Positions 54,069 to 63,147 of a stretch of DNA of 64,000 nucleotides are shown here, in pieces (the first letter of the stretch is position 1; each line of letters opens with the position of its first letter). The stretch comes from Mycolicibacterium litorale (GTDB taxonomy: Bacteria; Actinomycetota; Actinomycetes; Mycobacteriales; Mycobacteriaceae), in NCBI RefSeq assembly GCF_010731695.1, contig NZ_AP022586.1, forward strand, positions 3,348,001 through 3,412,000, read 5' to 3'. The notes below the pieces were generated by a model, which searched no databases, was not told the DNA's origin, and worked only from the letters and a program-made list of their open reading frames with translations. The translations under genes were made by a program, and so were the position numbers.

Positions 54069-55303
54069 CCGCACAGACCACGGCGCCGCCGCAGGCGCGC
54101 GGCGCGCTCGGGCTGATGTTCGACCCGGTGTTCGGCGCGCTGTTCTGGGGCAAGATCTTCTCGGTCGTCGCGGTGTGGACACACGGCATCGTCGCGGCGA
54201 TCGTCATGTACGAGGCGACGGGCTCGGCGCTGATGGTCGGCCTGGTCGGCGTCGTGCAGTTCGGACCGCAGCTCATCCTCAGTCCGACGAGCGGCAAGTG
54301 GGCCGACACGGGCAACCCGGCGCGTCAGATCCTGCTCGGCCGCGTGCTGTGTCTGGCCGGGTCCGGCCTGGTGGCCGGATGGTTGGCGATCTCCGAGCGC
54401 CAGGCCGCGATGGCCGTGCTGCTCGGCACGCTGCTGGTCGGCATCGGGTTCGTGGTGGGCGGCCCGGCGATGCAGTCGATCGTGCCGAACCTCATCCGCG
54501 ACGGCGAGCTGTCGACGGCCATGGCGCTCAACAGCATTCCGATGACCATCGGCCGGATGATCGGTCCGGTGATCGGCGCGTATCTGGCCGCGCATCTCGG
54601 ATATGCCGAGGGCTTCGCGGTCAGCGCGGGGCTGCATCTGATCTTCGCGGTGTTCCTGCTGGTGGTGCGCTTCCCCGCGCCGCGGCCGCACCGCGACGGC
54701 GCCGACTACCGGGTGCGCGCGGCGCTGAAGTACGTATGGCGCGACAAGCCGCTGTTCCTGGCGCTGCTGGCGGTGACGACGGTCGGGTTCGCCGCGGACC
54801 CCTCGATCACGTTGACGCCGTCGATGGCCGATGCGCTCGGCGGTGACACCCGGCTGGTGGGTCTGCTCTCGGCGGTGTTCGGGATCGGCGCCGCGCTGAG
54901 CATGGTGGTGCTGGCCCTGCTGCGGGGCAGGATCGCGGCGGGATGGGTGTCGTCGATCGGGCTGTGGCTGCTGGGCGCCGGGTGCGCGGTGCTGGCGGTC
55001 GGGACGGTGACGCCGGTGGCGCTGGCCGGATTCGGGCTCGCGGGCTGTGGCTTCGGCTGGGCGATGACGGGGCTGAGCACCGTGGTGCAGGAGCGCGCGC
55101 CGGAGGAGTTGCGCGGCCGCATCATGGCGCTGTGGCTGGTCGGGTTCCTGGGGTCGCGGCCGATTGCGGCGGCGGCGCTCGGCGGAGCGGCCGACGCGGT
55201 CAACGTGTACGTGTCGTTCGTGGTGGCGGCGCTGGCGGTGGTGGTCGTGGCGTTGATGTGCCGGCCCTCGCTGCTGGCGGGGCGGTTACCGGTCCACGTC
55301 TAG
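54065..55303 (+). CDS. MFS transporter (efflux type)
   Basis: A 412-residue permease with about twelve membrane segments from ATG 54065, overlapping the MarR stop. The segments GTLLVGIGFVVGGPAMQSIVPNLI and AMALNSIPMTIGRMIGPVIGAYLA are characteristic of the MFS_3 (enterobactin-exporter-like) group. Position behind MarR and near a flavoprotein under a shared operator suggests export of a toxic or signalling molecule, induced by the MarR ligand. Confidence 0.93.
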   Translation: MTAQTTAPPQARGALGLMFDPVFGALFWGKIFSVVAVWTHGIVAAIVMYEATGSALMVGLVGVVQFGPQLILSPTSGKWADTGNPARQILLGRVLCLAGSGLVAGWLAISERQAAMAVLLGTLLVGIGFVVGGPAMQSIVPNLIRDGELSTAMALNSIPMTIGRMIGPVIGAYLAAHLGYAEGFAVSAGLHLIFAVFLLVVRFPAPRPHRDGADYRVRAALKYVWRDKPLFLALLAVTTVGFAADPSITLTPSMADALGGDTRLVGLLSAVFGIGAALSMVVLALLRGRIAAGWVSSIGLWLLGAGCAVLAVGTVTPVALAGFGLAGCGFGWAMTGLSTVVQERAPEELRGRIMALWLVGFLGSRPIAAAALGGAADAVNVYVSFVVAALAVVVVALMCRPSLLAGRLPVHV

Positions 55304-55324
55304 GCGCGCGCTCACGCGAACCAC

Positions 55325-55921
55325 TCAGACCGTCGCGGCGACCGGCGGACCGATCTCCTCCCCGAGATCCTGGAGCACCCGCGCCAACTCATCGACCAGC
55401 CAGCTCGAACTGCGGCGGCGATAGATCTCGAGAAGCTGCTGGTAGTACCAGAGATGGTCCTGCGGATCGGCGGTGCTGAACCGCTCCCACAGCGACGGCC
55501 CGATCCGGCGCAGATCCCGCAGCAGAGCCCGCGCGTTGTCGAGCTTGTCGGCCATCGACACCAGCACCGCACTGTCCGACGCCTTGCCCACCTCCGCGAT
55601 GTAGTCCTCTTTGCGCTGACGCCACGGCGGCTTCGGCGTCACCATCGTGTCGCTGCACTCCTCGACGATGTCGGCGACCTCCGACCCGAACCTCGTCCGG
55701 ATCTCGTCGAGCGTCGACTCCCCGCCCTGATCCTCGGCCGCATCGTGCAGCAGCCCGGCGATCGCCTCCGTCTCGCTGCCGCCGGCCTCGATCACCAGCC
55801 CCGCCACCGACAGCAGATGCCCGACATAGGGCACATCCCCACCTTTACGCAGCTGGGTGCGGTGCAGTGCGGACGTGTAGGCGAGCGCCTGGTCGAAACG
55901 TTCGGTCAATCGTGTGGCCAT
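55325..55921 (-). CDS. HD-domain protein related to SpoT/MESH1 hydrolase
   Basis: A 198-residue protein from ATG 55921 (MATRLTERFDQALAYTSALH). Motifs are QLRKGGDVPYVGHLLSVAGLV (first His region), AGLLHDAAEDQGG (HD with ED, as in SpoT/RelA hydrolase domains) and VSMADKLDNARALL (final Asp/Asn). This corresponds to small alarmone hydrolases or related HD proteins. It lacks a synthetase domain. It is divergent from recC, with 60 bases between them. Confidence 0.88.
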   Translation of the reverse strand: MATRLTERFDQALAYTSALHRTQLRKGGDVPYVGHLLSVAGLVIEAGGSETEAIAGLLHDAAEDQGGESTLDEIRTRFGSEVADIVEECSDTMVTPKPPWRQRKEDYIAEVGKASDSAVLVSMADKLDNARALLRDLRRIGPSLWERFSTADPQDHLWYYQQLLEIYRRRSSSWLVDELARVLQDLGEEIGPPVAATV

Positions 55922-55981
55922 GACCGGAGGATGCCCGCCTTCCGCGCGATTAGTCGGACCCGCGCTCTATCGTTTGCGTCG

Positions 55982-58900
55982 ATGCCATTCCATCTGCACC
56001 GGGCGGAGCGCACCGACCTCCTGGCCGACGGACTCGGCGCCCTGCTGTCCACTCCCCTGGCAGACCCGTTCGCCGAAGAACTCGTCATCGTCCCGGCCAA
56101 GGGCGTCGAACGGTGGCTGAGCCAGCGCCTGTCCCACGTCCTCGGGCGCGGCTCGGGTGACGACGGCGTCTGCGCGGGCATCACCTTCCGCAACCCCCGC
56201 TCGCTGATCGCCCAGGTCATGGGGGGATCACGCGGACCACAGGACGACGATCCATGGGCGCCCGACGCACTCGTGTGGCCGCTGCTCGAGGTCATCGACG
56301 AGAGTCTCGAGCAGCCATGGTGCACCACACTGGCCACCCACCTCGGCCACTTCGAACACGGTGAAGAGAGGGAGCTCCGGCAGAGCCGTCGCTACGCCGT
56401 CGCCCGCCGCATCGCCGGGCTGTTCAGCTCCTACGCCCGGCAACGCCCGCACCTTCTCGTCGACTGGCTCGCCGGCACCACCACCGACCTCGACGACGAC
56501 CTGCACTGGCAACCCCACCTCTGGCGGGCCCTGGCCGCCCGCGTACCGGCCGACCCGCCGCACATCCGGCACGCCGAAATCGTTGCGCGCCTGCGGGAGT
56601 CGCCCAGCGAGCTGCCCGAACGCCTGTCGCTGTTCGGCCACACCCGTCTGCCCGCCACCGAAGTCGAACTGCTCGACGCGCTGGCCACCCACCATGATCT
56701 GCATCTGTGGCTGCCGCATCCCAGCGACGACCTGTGGACGTCACTGCAGCCCCACCGCGGACCCGTCCGCCGCCGCGACGACACCACCCACCGCGAGGTG
56801 GGCCATCCGCTGCTCGCCACCCTCGGCCGCGATCTGCGCGAACTGCAGCGCAGCCTTCCCGCGCCCCCGCGGACCGACGAACATGTCGGCGGCGTCGACC
56901 ATCCCGACACCCTGCTGGGCTGGCTGCAGTCCGACATCGCCGCCAACGCGGTCCGCCCCGGGGGCAGGCGCCTGCAGCCCGACGACCGGTCCGTGCAGGT
57001 GCACAGCTGCCACGGCGCCGCCCGCCAGATCGACGTCCTGCGTGAGGTGCTGCTCGGCCTGCTTGCCGACGATCCGACGCTGGAACCCCGCGACATCCTT
57101 GTCATGTGCCCGGACATCGAGCACTACGCGCCGCTGATCGTCGCGGGCTTCGGCCTCGGCGACGTGGTGCACGGCGCGCATCCGGCGCACAGGCTGCGCG
57201 TCAAACTCGCCGACCGGGCGCTCACCCAGACCAACCCGTTGCTCGGCGTCGCCGCCCAACTGCTCGACCTTGCCGGCGGCCGCGCCACCGCGACCGAGGT
57301 GCTCAATCTCGCCGAGGCGCCGTCGATCCGCGCCCGGTTCGCGTTCACCGACGACGACCTGGACGCGATCGGTGATTGGGTGCGCGAGGCCAACATCCGG
57401 TGGGGCTTCGACCGCGAACACCGCCACCCGTACGGCGTCGACTTCGTGCAGAACACCTGGCGGTTCGGCCTCGACCGGGTGCTCGCCGGTGTCGCGATGT
57501 CCGACGACTCGCATGCCTGGCTCGACACCACGCTGCCGCTGGACGACGTCAGCAGCGACCGCGTCGAACTCGCCGGCCGGCTCGCCGACTACGTCGACCG
57601 GCTGCAGACCTGCGTCGAAAACCTCAGCGGCACACGGCCGCTCAACGAGTGGCTGGACGCATTGCGCACCGGTATCGAACAGCTCACCGCCGTCCACGAC
57701 GACGACACCTGGCAAACCAGCCAGCTGGAACGGGAATTCGCCGACGTGCTGATCCAGGCCGGCCCGCGACAGGGCACGCTCCTGCGGCTGGCCGACGTCA
57801 AGGCGCTGCTCGGCCGCCACCTCGCCGGGCGGCCCACCCGCGCGAACTTCCGCACCGGCACGCTGACCGTGTGCACCATGGTGCCGATGCGGTCGGTCCC
57901 GCACCGCGTGGTCTGCCTGGTGGGTCTCGACGACGGGGTGTTCCCCCGACTCGGCGTGGTCGACGGTGACGACGCGCTGGCCCGCGATCCGATGACCGGG
58001 GAACGCGACATCCGCTCCGAGGACCGTCAGCTTCTGCTCGACGCGATCGGGGCGGCGACGGAGAAACTCGTCGTCACCTACACCGGCGCCAACGAGTACT
58101 CGGGCCATCGCAGACCGCCCGCGGTGCCGCTCGTCGAACTGCTCGACGCGCTCGATGTCACCACCGAGGCGCCGGTCCGCGATCGCATCGTCGTCGAGCA
58201 CCCGTTGCAGCCCTTCGACATCCGCAACGTCACCCCCGGCGCACTCGGCGTGCCGGACGAACCGTTCACCTTCGATTCCACGGCGCTCACCGCCGCGACC
58301 GTGGCGGCCGGTGACCGCGCCGAGCGGCCAGGACTGCTCGCCCGCCCGCTGCCCCCACCCCCGCAGGACGACGTCGCGCTCGACGACCTGATCGCGTTCT
58401 TCAAGGATCCCGTCAAGGGGTTCTTTCGCGCGCTGGACTTCACGCTCCCGTGGGACGTCGACGCCGTCGAGGACGCCATGCCGGTGGAGATCGACGCGCT
58501 GGCCGAATGGCAGATCGGCGAACGCATGCTCGACGACATGCTGCGCGGGCTGAACCCCGAACAGGCCCAGCAGGCGGAGTGGCGGCGGGGCTCACTGCCG
58601 CCCGGCCGGCTCGGCTGGCGCAAGGCCCAGGAACTGCGCGACCAGGCGGCCGCACTGGCCACCGCCGCGCACCGGCACCGCGCCCAGCCGCCACAGGCGT
58701 ACGACGTCGACGTCCACGTCGGCAACAGCCGGCGCGTCACCGGGACCGTCCCGAAGGTGTACGGCGACCGGACGGTCACCGTGACCTACTCCAAACTCGA
58801 CGGGCGCCACCTGCTCGCGTCGTGGATTCAGCTGGCGGCGTTGACCGCTGCGCGTCCGAGCCCGAACTGGGCGGCGGTGTGCATCGGCCGCGGCAGGCGG

Positions 58901-59275
58901 GGCGGTACGCGGGAGCGGATGCTCGGTGCGCCGGCCGACGCGGTCGGCGTGCTGCGGGACCTGGTGAGCATGTACGACGCCGGCCGCCGCGAGCCGATCC
59001 CCTTGCCGCCCAAGACCTCCTACGCGTGGGCCGAGGCGCGCCACCACCGCGGTGAACCGATGCGCGAGGCCCGGTTCAAGTGGAACACCGGCAAGTTCCC
59101 CGGCGAGAACGAACAGCCCGCGCACGCCCACGTGTGGGGTGTGCGCTCGTCGGTCGAGGTGCTGCTGGCGCCCGTCCGACCCGGCGAGGAGTGCGAGGGT
59201 GAGAACACCCGCCTCGGCGCGTACGCGGCGCGTCTGTGGCTGCCCATGCTCGCCGCCGAGAAGGACCCCGACTGA
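55982..59275 (+). CDS. recC: Exodeoxyribonuclease V gamma subunit RecC
   Basis: A 1097-residue protein from ATG 55982, equal in length to the M. tuberculosis RecC. It begins MPFHLHRAERTDLLADGLGALL and includes TFRNPRSLIAQVMGG, FGHTRLPATEVELLDAL, DILVMCPDIEHYAPLI, FRTGTLTVCTMVPMRSVPHRVV (helicase-like remnants), and the PD-(D/E)xK-like C-terminal fold without an active nuclease. RecC scans for the recognition sequence and splits strands in RecBCD. In M. smegmatis RecBCD serves single-strand annealing. The stop overlaps the recB start by one base. Confidence 0.96.
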   Translation: MPFHLHRAERTDLLADGLGALLSTPLADPFAEELVIVPAKGVERWLSQRLSHVLGRGSGDDGVCAGITFRNPRSLIAQVMGGSRGPQDDDPWAPDALVWPLLEVIDESLEQPWCTTLATHLGHFEHGEERELRQSRRYAVARRIAGLFSSYARQRPHLLVDWLAGTTTDLDDDLHWQPHLWRALAARVPADPPHIRHAEIVARLRESPSELPERLSLFGHTRLPATEVELLDALATHHDLHLWLPHPSDDLWTSLQPHRGPVRRRDDTTHREVGHPLLATLGRDLRELQRSLPAPPRTDEHVGGVDHPDTLLGWLQSDIAANAVRPGGRRLQPDDRSVQVHSCHGAARQIDVLREVLLGLLADDPTLEPRDILVMCPDIEHYAPLIVAGFGLGDVVHGAHPAHRLRVKLADRALTQTNPLLGVAAQLLDLAGGRATATEVLNLAEAPSIRARFAFTDDDLDAIGDWVREANIRWGFDREHRHPYGVDFVQNTWRFGLDRVLAGVAMSDDSHAWLDTTLPLDDVSSDRVELAGRLADYVDRLQTCVENLSGTRPLNEWLDALRTGIEQLTAVHDDDTWQTSQLEREFADVLIQAGPRQGTLLRLADVKALLGRHLAGRPTRANFRTGTLTVCTMVPMRSVPHRVVCLVGLDDGVFPRLGVVDGDDALARDPMTGERDIRSEDRQLLLDAIGAATEKLVVTYTGANEYSGHRRPPAVPLVELLDALDVTTEAPVRDRIVVEHPLQPFDIRNVTPGALGVPDEPFTFDSTALTAATVAAGDRAERPGLLARPLPPPPQDDVALDDLIAFFKDPVKGFFRALDFTLPWDVDAVEDAMPVEIDALAEWQIGERMLDDMLRGLNPEQAQQAEWRRGSLPPGRLGWRKAQELRDQAAALATAAHRHRAQPPQAYDVDVHVGNSRRVTGTVPKVYGDRTVTVTYSKLDGRHLLASWIQLAALTAARPSPNWAAVCIGRGRRGGTRERMLGAPADAVGVLRDLVSMYDAGRREPIPLPPKTSYAWAEARHHRGEPMREARFKWNTGKFPGENEQPAHAHVWGVRSSVEVLLAPVRPGEECEGENTRLGAYAARLWLPMLAAEKDPD

Positions 59276-62200
59276 TGCGGGGGCAGATGCGCGATCCGCT
59301 CCGCTCCTCGCTGGATTTCGATCTGCTCGGTCCGCTGCCTGCCCCGCGGACCACGACCGTGCTCGAGGCCAGCGCGGGCACCGGCAAGACGTTCGCGCTC
59401 GCGGGTCTGGTGACGCGCTACATCGCCGAGGGCGTCGCGACGCTCGACCAGATGCTCCTGGTCACCTTCGGCCGCGCGGCCAGCCAGGAACTGCGCGAGC
59501 GGGTGCGCTGCCAGATGCTCGACGCATTGGTGGCGTTCGACGACCCGTCGACGGTCGGCGACAATCAACTGATCGCCTACCTGATCGACGGCTCCGAGGA
59601 CGAGCGTCACGTCCGCAGGCAGCGGCTCAGGGACGCACTGGCCGGTTTCGACGCCGCCACGATCGCGACCACCCACCAGTTCTGCCAGCTGGTCCTCAAA
59701 TCACTTGGGGTGGCCGGCGACACGGACACCGGTGTGCAGCTCGTGGAGAGCCTCGACGACCTGACCGCCGAGATCGTCGACGATCTGTACCTCGCCCACT
59801 TCGGCCAGCAGCGCGACGATCCGGCACTCACCCGCGGGCAGGCGTTGGAACTGGCCCGCGAGGTCGTCCGCAACGCCGGAACCGAACTGCGCCCGCTGAA
59901 CCCGCCGCCGGACACCGAGGCCGCGGTGCGCGTCGAGTTCGCCAAGGCGGTCTGCACCGAACTCGAACGACGCAAACGCAGGCTCGGCATCCTGCACTAC
60001 GACGATCTGCTGTCACGGCTGGCCAACGCGCTGACCGACGACCACTCCGCGGCGCGCGCCCGCATGCACCGGCGCTGGTCGATCGTGATGGTCGACGAGT
60101 TCCAGGACACCGACCCGGTGCAGTGGCAGGTCATCGACCGCGCGTTCACCGGACGCTCGACGCTGATCCTGATCGGTGACCCCAAGCAGGCGATCTACGC
60201 GTTCCGCGGCGGCGACATCGTCACGTACCTGCACGCCGCGAGTACCGCCGGACACCGCCGGACGCTCGGCACCAACTGGCGCAGCGACGGGGAACTCGTC
60301 GACCGATTGCAGGTGGTGCTGCGCGACGCCGAACTCGGCGACGCCGAGATCGTGGTCCGCCCGGTCGAGGCCCACCATCAGGGCCACCGCCTCGAGGGTG
60401 CGCCGCGCAACGATCCGTTCCGCCTGCGCGTCGTCACCCGCGAGACCTTCGGCACCCGCCCCGACCGCGTCATCCCGATGGACAAGCTGCGCCCGCACAT
60501 CAGCCGCGATCTGGCGACCGACATCGGCCAACTGTTGTCCAGCGGAGCGACGTTCTGCGGCAAGCCGATCGAGGCCAAGGACGTCGCGGTGATCGTCGAG
60601 ACGCACAAAGACGCGCGGGCCTGTTTCGACGCCCTGTCGGACGCCGGGATCGCCGCGGTCTACACCGGCGACTCGGACGTGTTCAACTCCCCAGCCGGCG
60701 ACGACTGGCTGTGCCTGCTCGAGGCGTTCGACCAGCCGCACCGCTCCGGTCTGGTGCGCGCCGCCGCGACGACGATGTTCTTCGGCCGCACCGCCGAAGA
60801 CCTTGCCACGCAGGGTGACTTGCTGACCGACGAGATCGCCGACCGGCTGCGGGAGTGGGCCGACCATGCCCGCGACCGCGGCGTCGCGGCCGTCTTCGAG
60901 GCGGCGAACCTGACCGGGATGGGCCGACGGGTGCTGTCCTGGCACGACGGCGAACGCCACATGACCGACCTCGCGCACCTGACGCAGGTGCTGCACGACA
61001 CCGCCCACCGCGAGCATTTCGGCCTTCCGGCACTGCGGGACTGGCTGCGCACCCAGCGCGAGGAACGCAGCGGCGCCGTCGAACGCAACCGCCGCCTCGA
61101 CAGCGACGCGGCCGCCGTGCAGATCATGACGGTGTGGGTGAGCAAGGGCCTGCAGTATCCGGTGGTGTACCTGCCGTTCGCGTTCAACCGCAACATCCAG
61201 ACCCGCGACGTCGTGCTGTTCCACGACGGCCGGCAGCGGTGCCTGCACATCGGCGGCGACCGCAGCCCGGATTACCCACAGGTCGAGCGACTCGGCCGGC
61301 GCGAGGCCGCCAGCGACGACGTCCGTTTGACCTACGTCGCACTGACCCGCGCACAGTCGCAGGTGGTGGCGTGGTGGGCGCCGTCGTGGGACGAACCCAA
61401 CGGCGGGCTGTCGCGGCTGCTGCGGGGCCGCAGGCCCGGTGAGGCCACGGTGCCCGACCGCTGCGACCCGCCGAAACTCGACGATGCGGACGCGATGGCC
61501 GCGCTGCGCGCCTGGGCGGACCTGGGCGGGCCGGTGCTCGAGGAGTCCGTCATCGCCGCCCCCGCCGGCCAGCGCCCGCAGCCGCAGCCGACAGGACTGG
61601 CGGTGCGTCACTTCCACCGCGGTATCGACACCACGTGGCGACGCACGTCGTACTCGGGTCTGCTGCGCGCCGCCGAGGACGCCGTGGGTGGCGGGGTCAC
61701 CAGCGAACCCGAGGTCGCCGAACTGGACGACGAGATCGCCGACATCCCGGTCTCGGAGACCCCCACCGCCGGCGCAGACGTCCCGTCCCCGATGGCCGAC
61801 CTGCCGACCGGTGCGAAGTTCGGCTCGCTGGTGCACGTGGTGCTCGAACACGCCGACCCGTTCGCCGCCGACCTCGAGACCGAACTGGAGAACCGGATCC
61901 GCGAGCATGCGGTGTGGTGGCCGGTCGAGGTCGCCCCCGACGCGCTGGCCGACGCGCTGGTGCCGATGCACGACACCCCGCTCGGGCCGCTGGCGCCGGA
62001 TGCGACACTGCGCCGGATCGGCTTGCGGGATCGCCTGCGGGAGATGGACTTCGAGTTCCCGCTAGCCGGTGGCGACGTGCGCGGACGGGCACCGTCGATC
62101 ACGCTTGCCGACGTCGGCCGGCTACTCGCGCAGCACCTGCCGGCCGACGACGTGCTGGCACCCTACGTCGAGCGGCTCACCGACCGGGCGCTGGGCGCGC

Positions 62201-62607
62201 AGTCACTCAAGGGCTACCTGACCGGATCGCTCGACGCCGTGCTGCGGGTCGGGGGGCGCTACCTGGTCGTGGACTACAAGACGAACTGGCTGGGCGAACC
62301 CGACCGCCCGCTCACCGCGGCGGACTACGGCCGGCCGCGAATGACCGAGGCGATGCTGCACTCGGACTATCCGCTGCAGGCGCTGCTGTACGGCGTGGTG
62401 CTGCACCGCTTCCTGCGGTGGCGGCAACCGGGATACGACCCCGACGAACACCTCGGTGGCGTGCTGTACCTGTTCGTTCGGGGAATGTGCGGCGAACGAA
62501 CGCCGGTGGTCGACGGGCATCCGGCCGGGGTGTTCAGCTGGCGGCCGCCCGCCGCGCTGATCACCGCACTGTCCGACCTGCTCGATGCGGGTACCGCCGC
62601 CGCATGA
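59275..62607 (+). CDS. recB: Exodeoxyribonuclease V beta subunit RecB
   Basis: A 1110-residue helicase-nuclease. ATG 59275 overlaps the recC stop; a second ATG four codons later is also possible. Helicase motifs: VLEASAGTGKTFALAGL (Walker A, about residues 29-45), MVDEFQDTDPVQWQVI (motif II), GDPKQAIYAFRGGD (motif III), LTYVALTRAQSQVV (motif VI). The C-terminal nuclease domain has RYLVVDYKTNWLG near residue 1000. It is a 3'-5' motor and the nuclease of RecBCD. In M. tuberculosis recD follows recB; here it does not follow directly. Confidence 0.96.
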   Translation: MRGQMRDPLRSSLDFDLLGPLPAPRTTTVLEASAGTGKTFALAGLVTRYIAEGVATLDQMLLVTFGRAASQELRERVRCQMLDALVAFDDPSTVGDNQLIAYLIDGSEDERHVRRQRLRDALAGFDAATIATTHQFCQLVLKSLGVAGDTDTGVQLVESLDDLTAEIVDDLYLAHFGQQRDDPALTRGQALELAREVVRNAGTELRPLNPPPDTEAAVRVEFAKAVCTELERRKRRLGILHYDDLLSRLANALTDDHSAARARMHRRWSIVMVDEFQDTDPVQWQVIDRAFTGRSTLILIGDPKQAIYAFRGGDIVTYLHAASTAGHRRTLGTNWRSDGELVDRLQVVLRDAELGDAEIVVRPVEAHHQGHRLEGAPRNDPFRLRVVTRETFGTRPDRVIPMDKLRPHISRDLATDIGQLLSSGATFCGKPIEAKDVAVIVETHKDARACFDALSDAGIAAVYTGDSDVFNSPAGDDWLCLLEAFDQPHRSGLVRAAATTMFFGRTAEDLATQGDLLTDEIADRLREWADHARDRGVAAVFEAANLTGMGRRVLSWHDGERHMTDLAHLTQVLHDTAHREHFGLPALRDWLRTQREERSGAVERNRRLDSDAAAVQIMTVWVSKGLQYPVVYLPFAFNRNIQTRDVVLFHDGRQRCLHIGGDRSPDYPQVERLGRREAASDDVRLTYVALTRAQSQVVAWWAPSWDEPNGGLSRLLRGRRPGEATVPDRCDPPKLDDADAMAALRAWADLGGPVLEESVIAAPAGQRPQPQPTGLAVRHFHRGIDTTWRRTSYSGLLRAAEDAVGGGVTSEPEVAELDDEIADIPVSETPTAGADVPSPMADLPTGAKFGSLVHVVLEHADPFAADLETELENRIREHAVWWPVEVAPDALADALVPMHDTPLGPLAPDATLRRIGLRDRLREMDFEFPLAGGDVRGRAPSITLADVGRLLAQHLPADDVLAPYVERLTDRALGAQSLKGYLTGSLDAVLRVGGRYLVVDYKTNWLGEPDRPLTAADYGRPRMTEAMLHSDYPLQALLYGVVLHRFLRWRQPGYDPDEHLGGVLYLFVRGMCGERTPVVDGHPAGVFSWRPPAALITALSDLLDAGTAAA

Positions 62608-62795
62608 AATGTGACGTCGTCGGTCAGGAAGTTGCGTTGACGGGGGGCCGACCGCGTAGGGTTGGCAAAGGTTGATCATCCAGCCGCGGCTGTCGCACAG
62701 ATCGGGCGGTAGGAAATCCCGTTGCAGACGCCGCCCCCTTCTTTCTTTCGCCCCTCTTTCGCGCCCGCTTGTGGCGCAGTTTCGGAGCTGAATCC

Positions 62796-63116
62796 ATGCC
62801 TTCCATCGATCATCTGAAGTTCTCCACCGAATGGCTCGCCCCGTTCGAGGTCCGCATCACCGTCGCCGGATCCGTCGACGCGGCCAACGCCGCCGAACTG
62901 TCCGAATACGTCCTGCGTCGCGGCGCCAACTCGCGCCATCTGACCCTCGACATGACCGGTGTTGACTTCCTGTCCACCGCGGGCTTCTCCGTGCTGTGCT
63001 CGATCAGTGAGCGGTGCGCACGGGCCAACGTGGACTGGACGCTGGTGAGCAACCCGACGGTGCGCCGCGTCCTGGACATCTGCGATCCGCACCTGACACT
63101 GCCGCTGGCTTCCTGA
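62796..63116 (+). CDS. STAS-domain anti-sigma factor antagonist-like protein
   Basis: A 106-residue protein from ATG 62796 behind GGAG. It consists of one STAS domain: IDHLKFSTEWLAPFEVRITVAG, then SRHLTLDMTGVDFLSTAGFSVLCSI with the phosphorylatable Ser/Thr in the LSTAG position, and CDPHLTLPLA. Such proteins bind anti-sigma factors and are controlled by phosphorylation. The partner is not in the window. It stands between recB and the NYN gene. Confidence 0.9.
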   Translation: MPSIDHLKFSTEWLAPFEVRITVAGSVDAANAAELSEYVLRRGANSRHLTLDMTGVDFLSTAGFSVLCSISERCARANVDWTLVSNPTVRRVLDICDPHLTLPLAS

Positions 63117-63147
63117 TTCCCGGGGGCCATGGGCCACACTGGACAGC

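Noticed and set aside
60013..61971. Long minus-strand frame opposite recB
   Set aside because: Shadow frame with no motif; recB motifs on the plus strand are intact.
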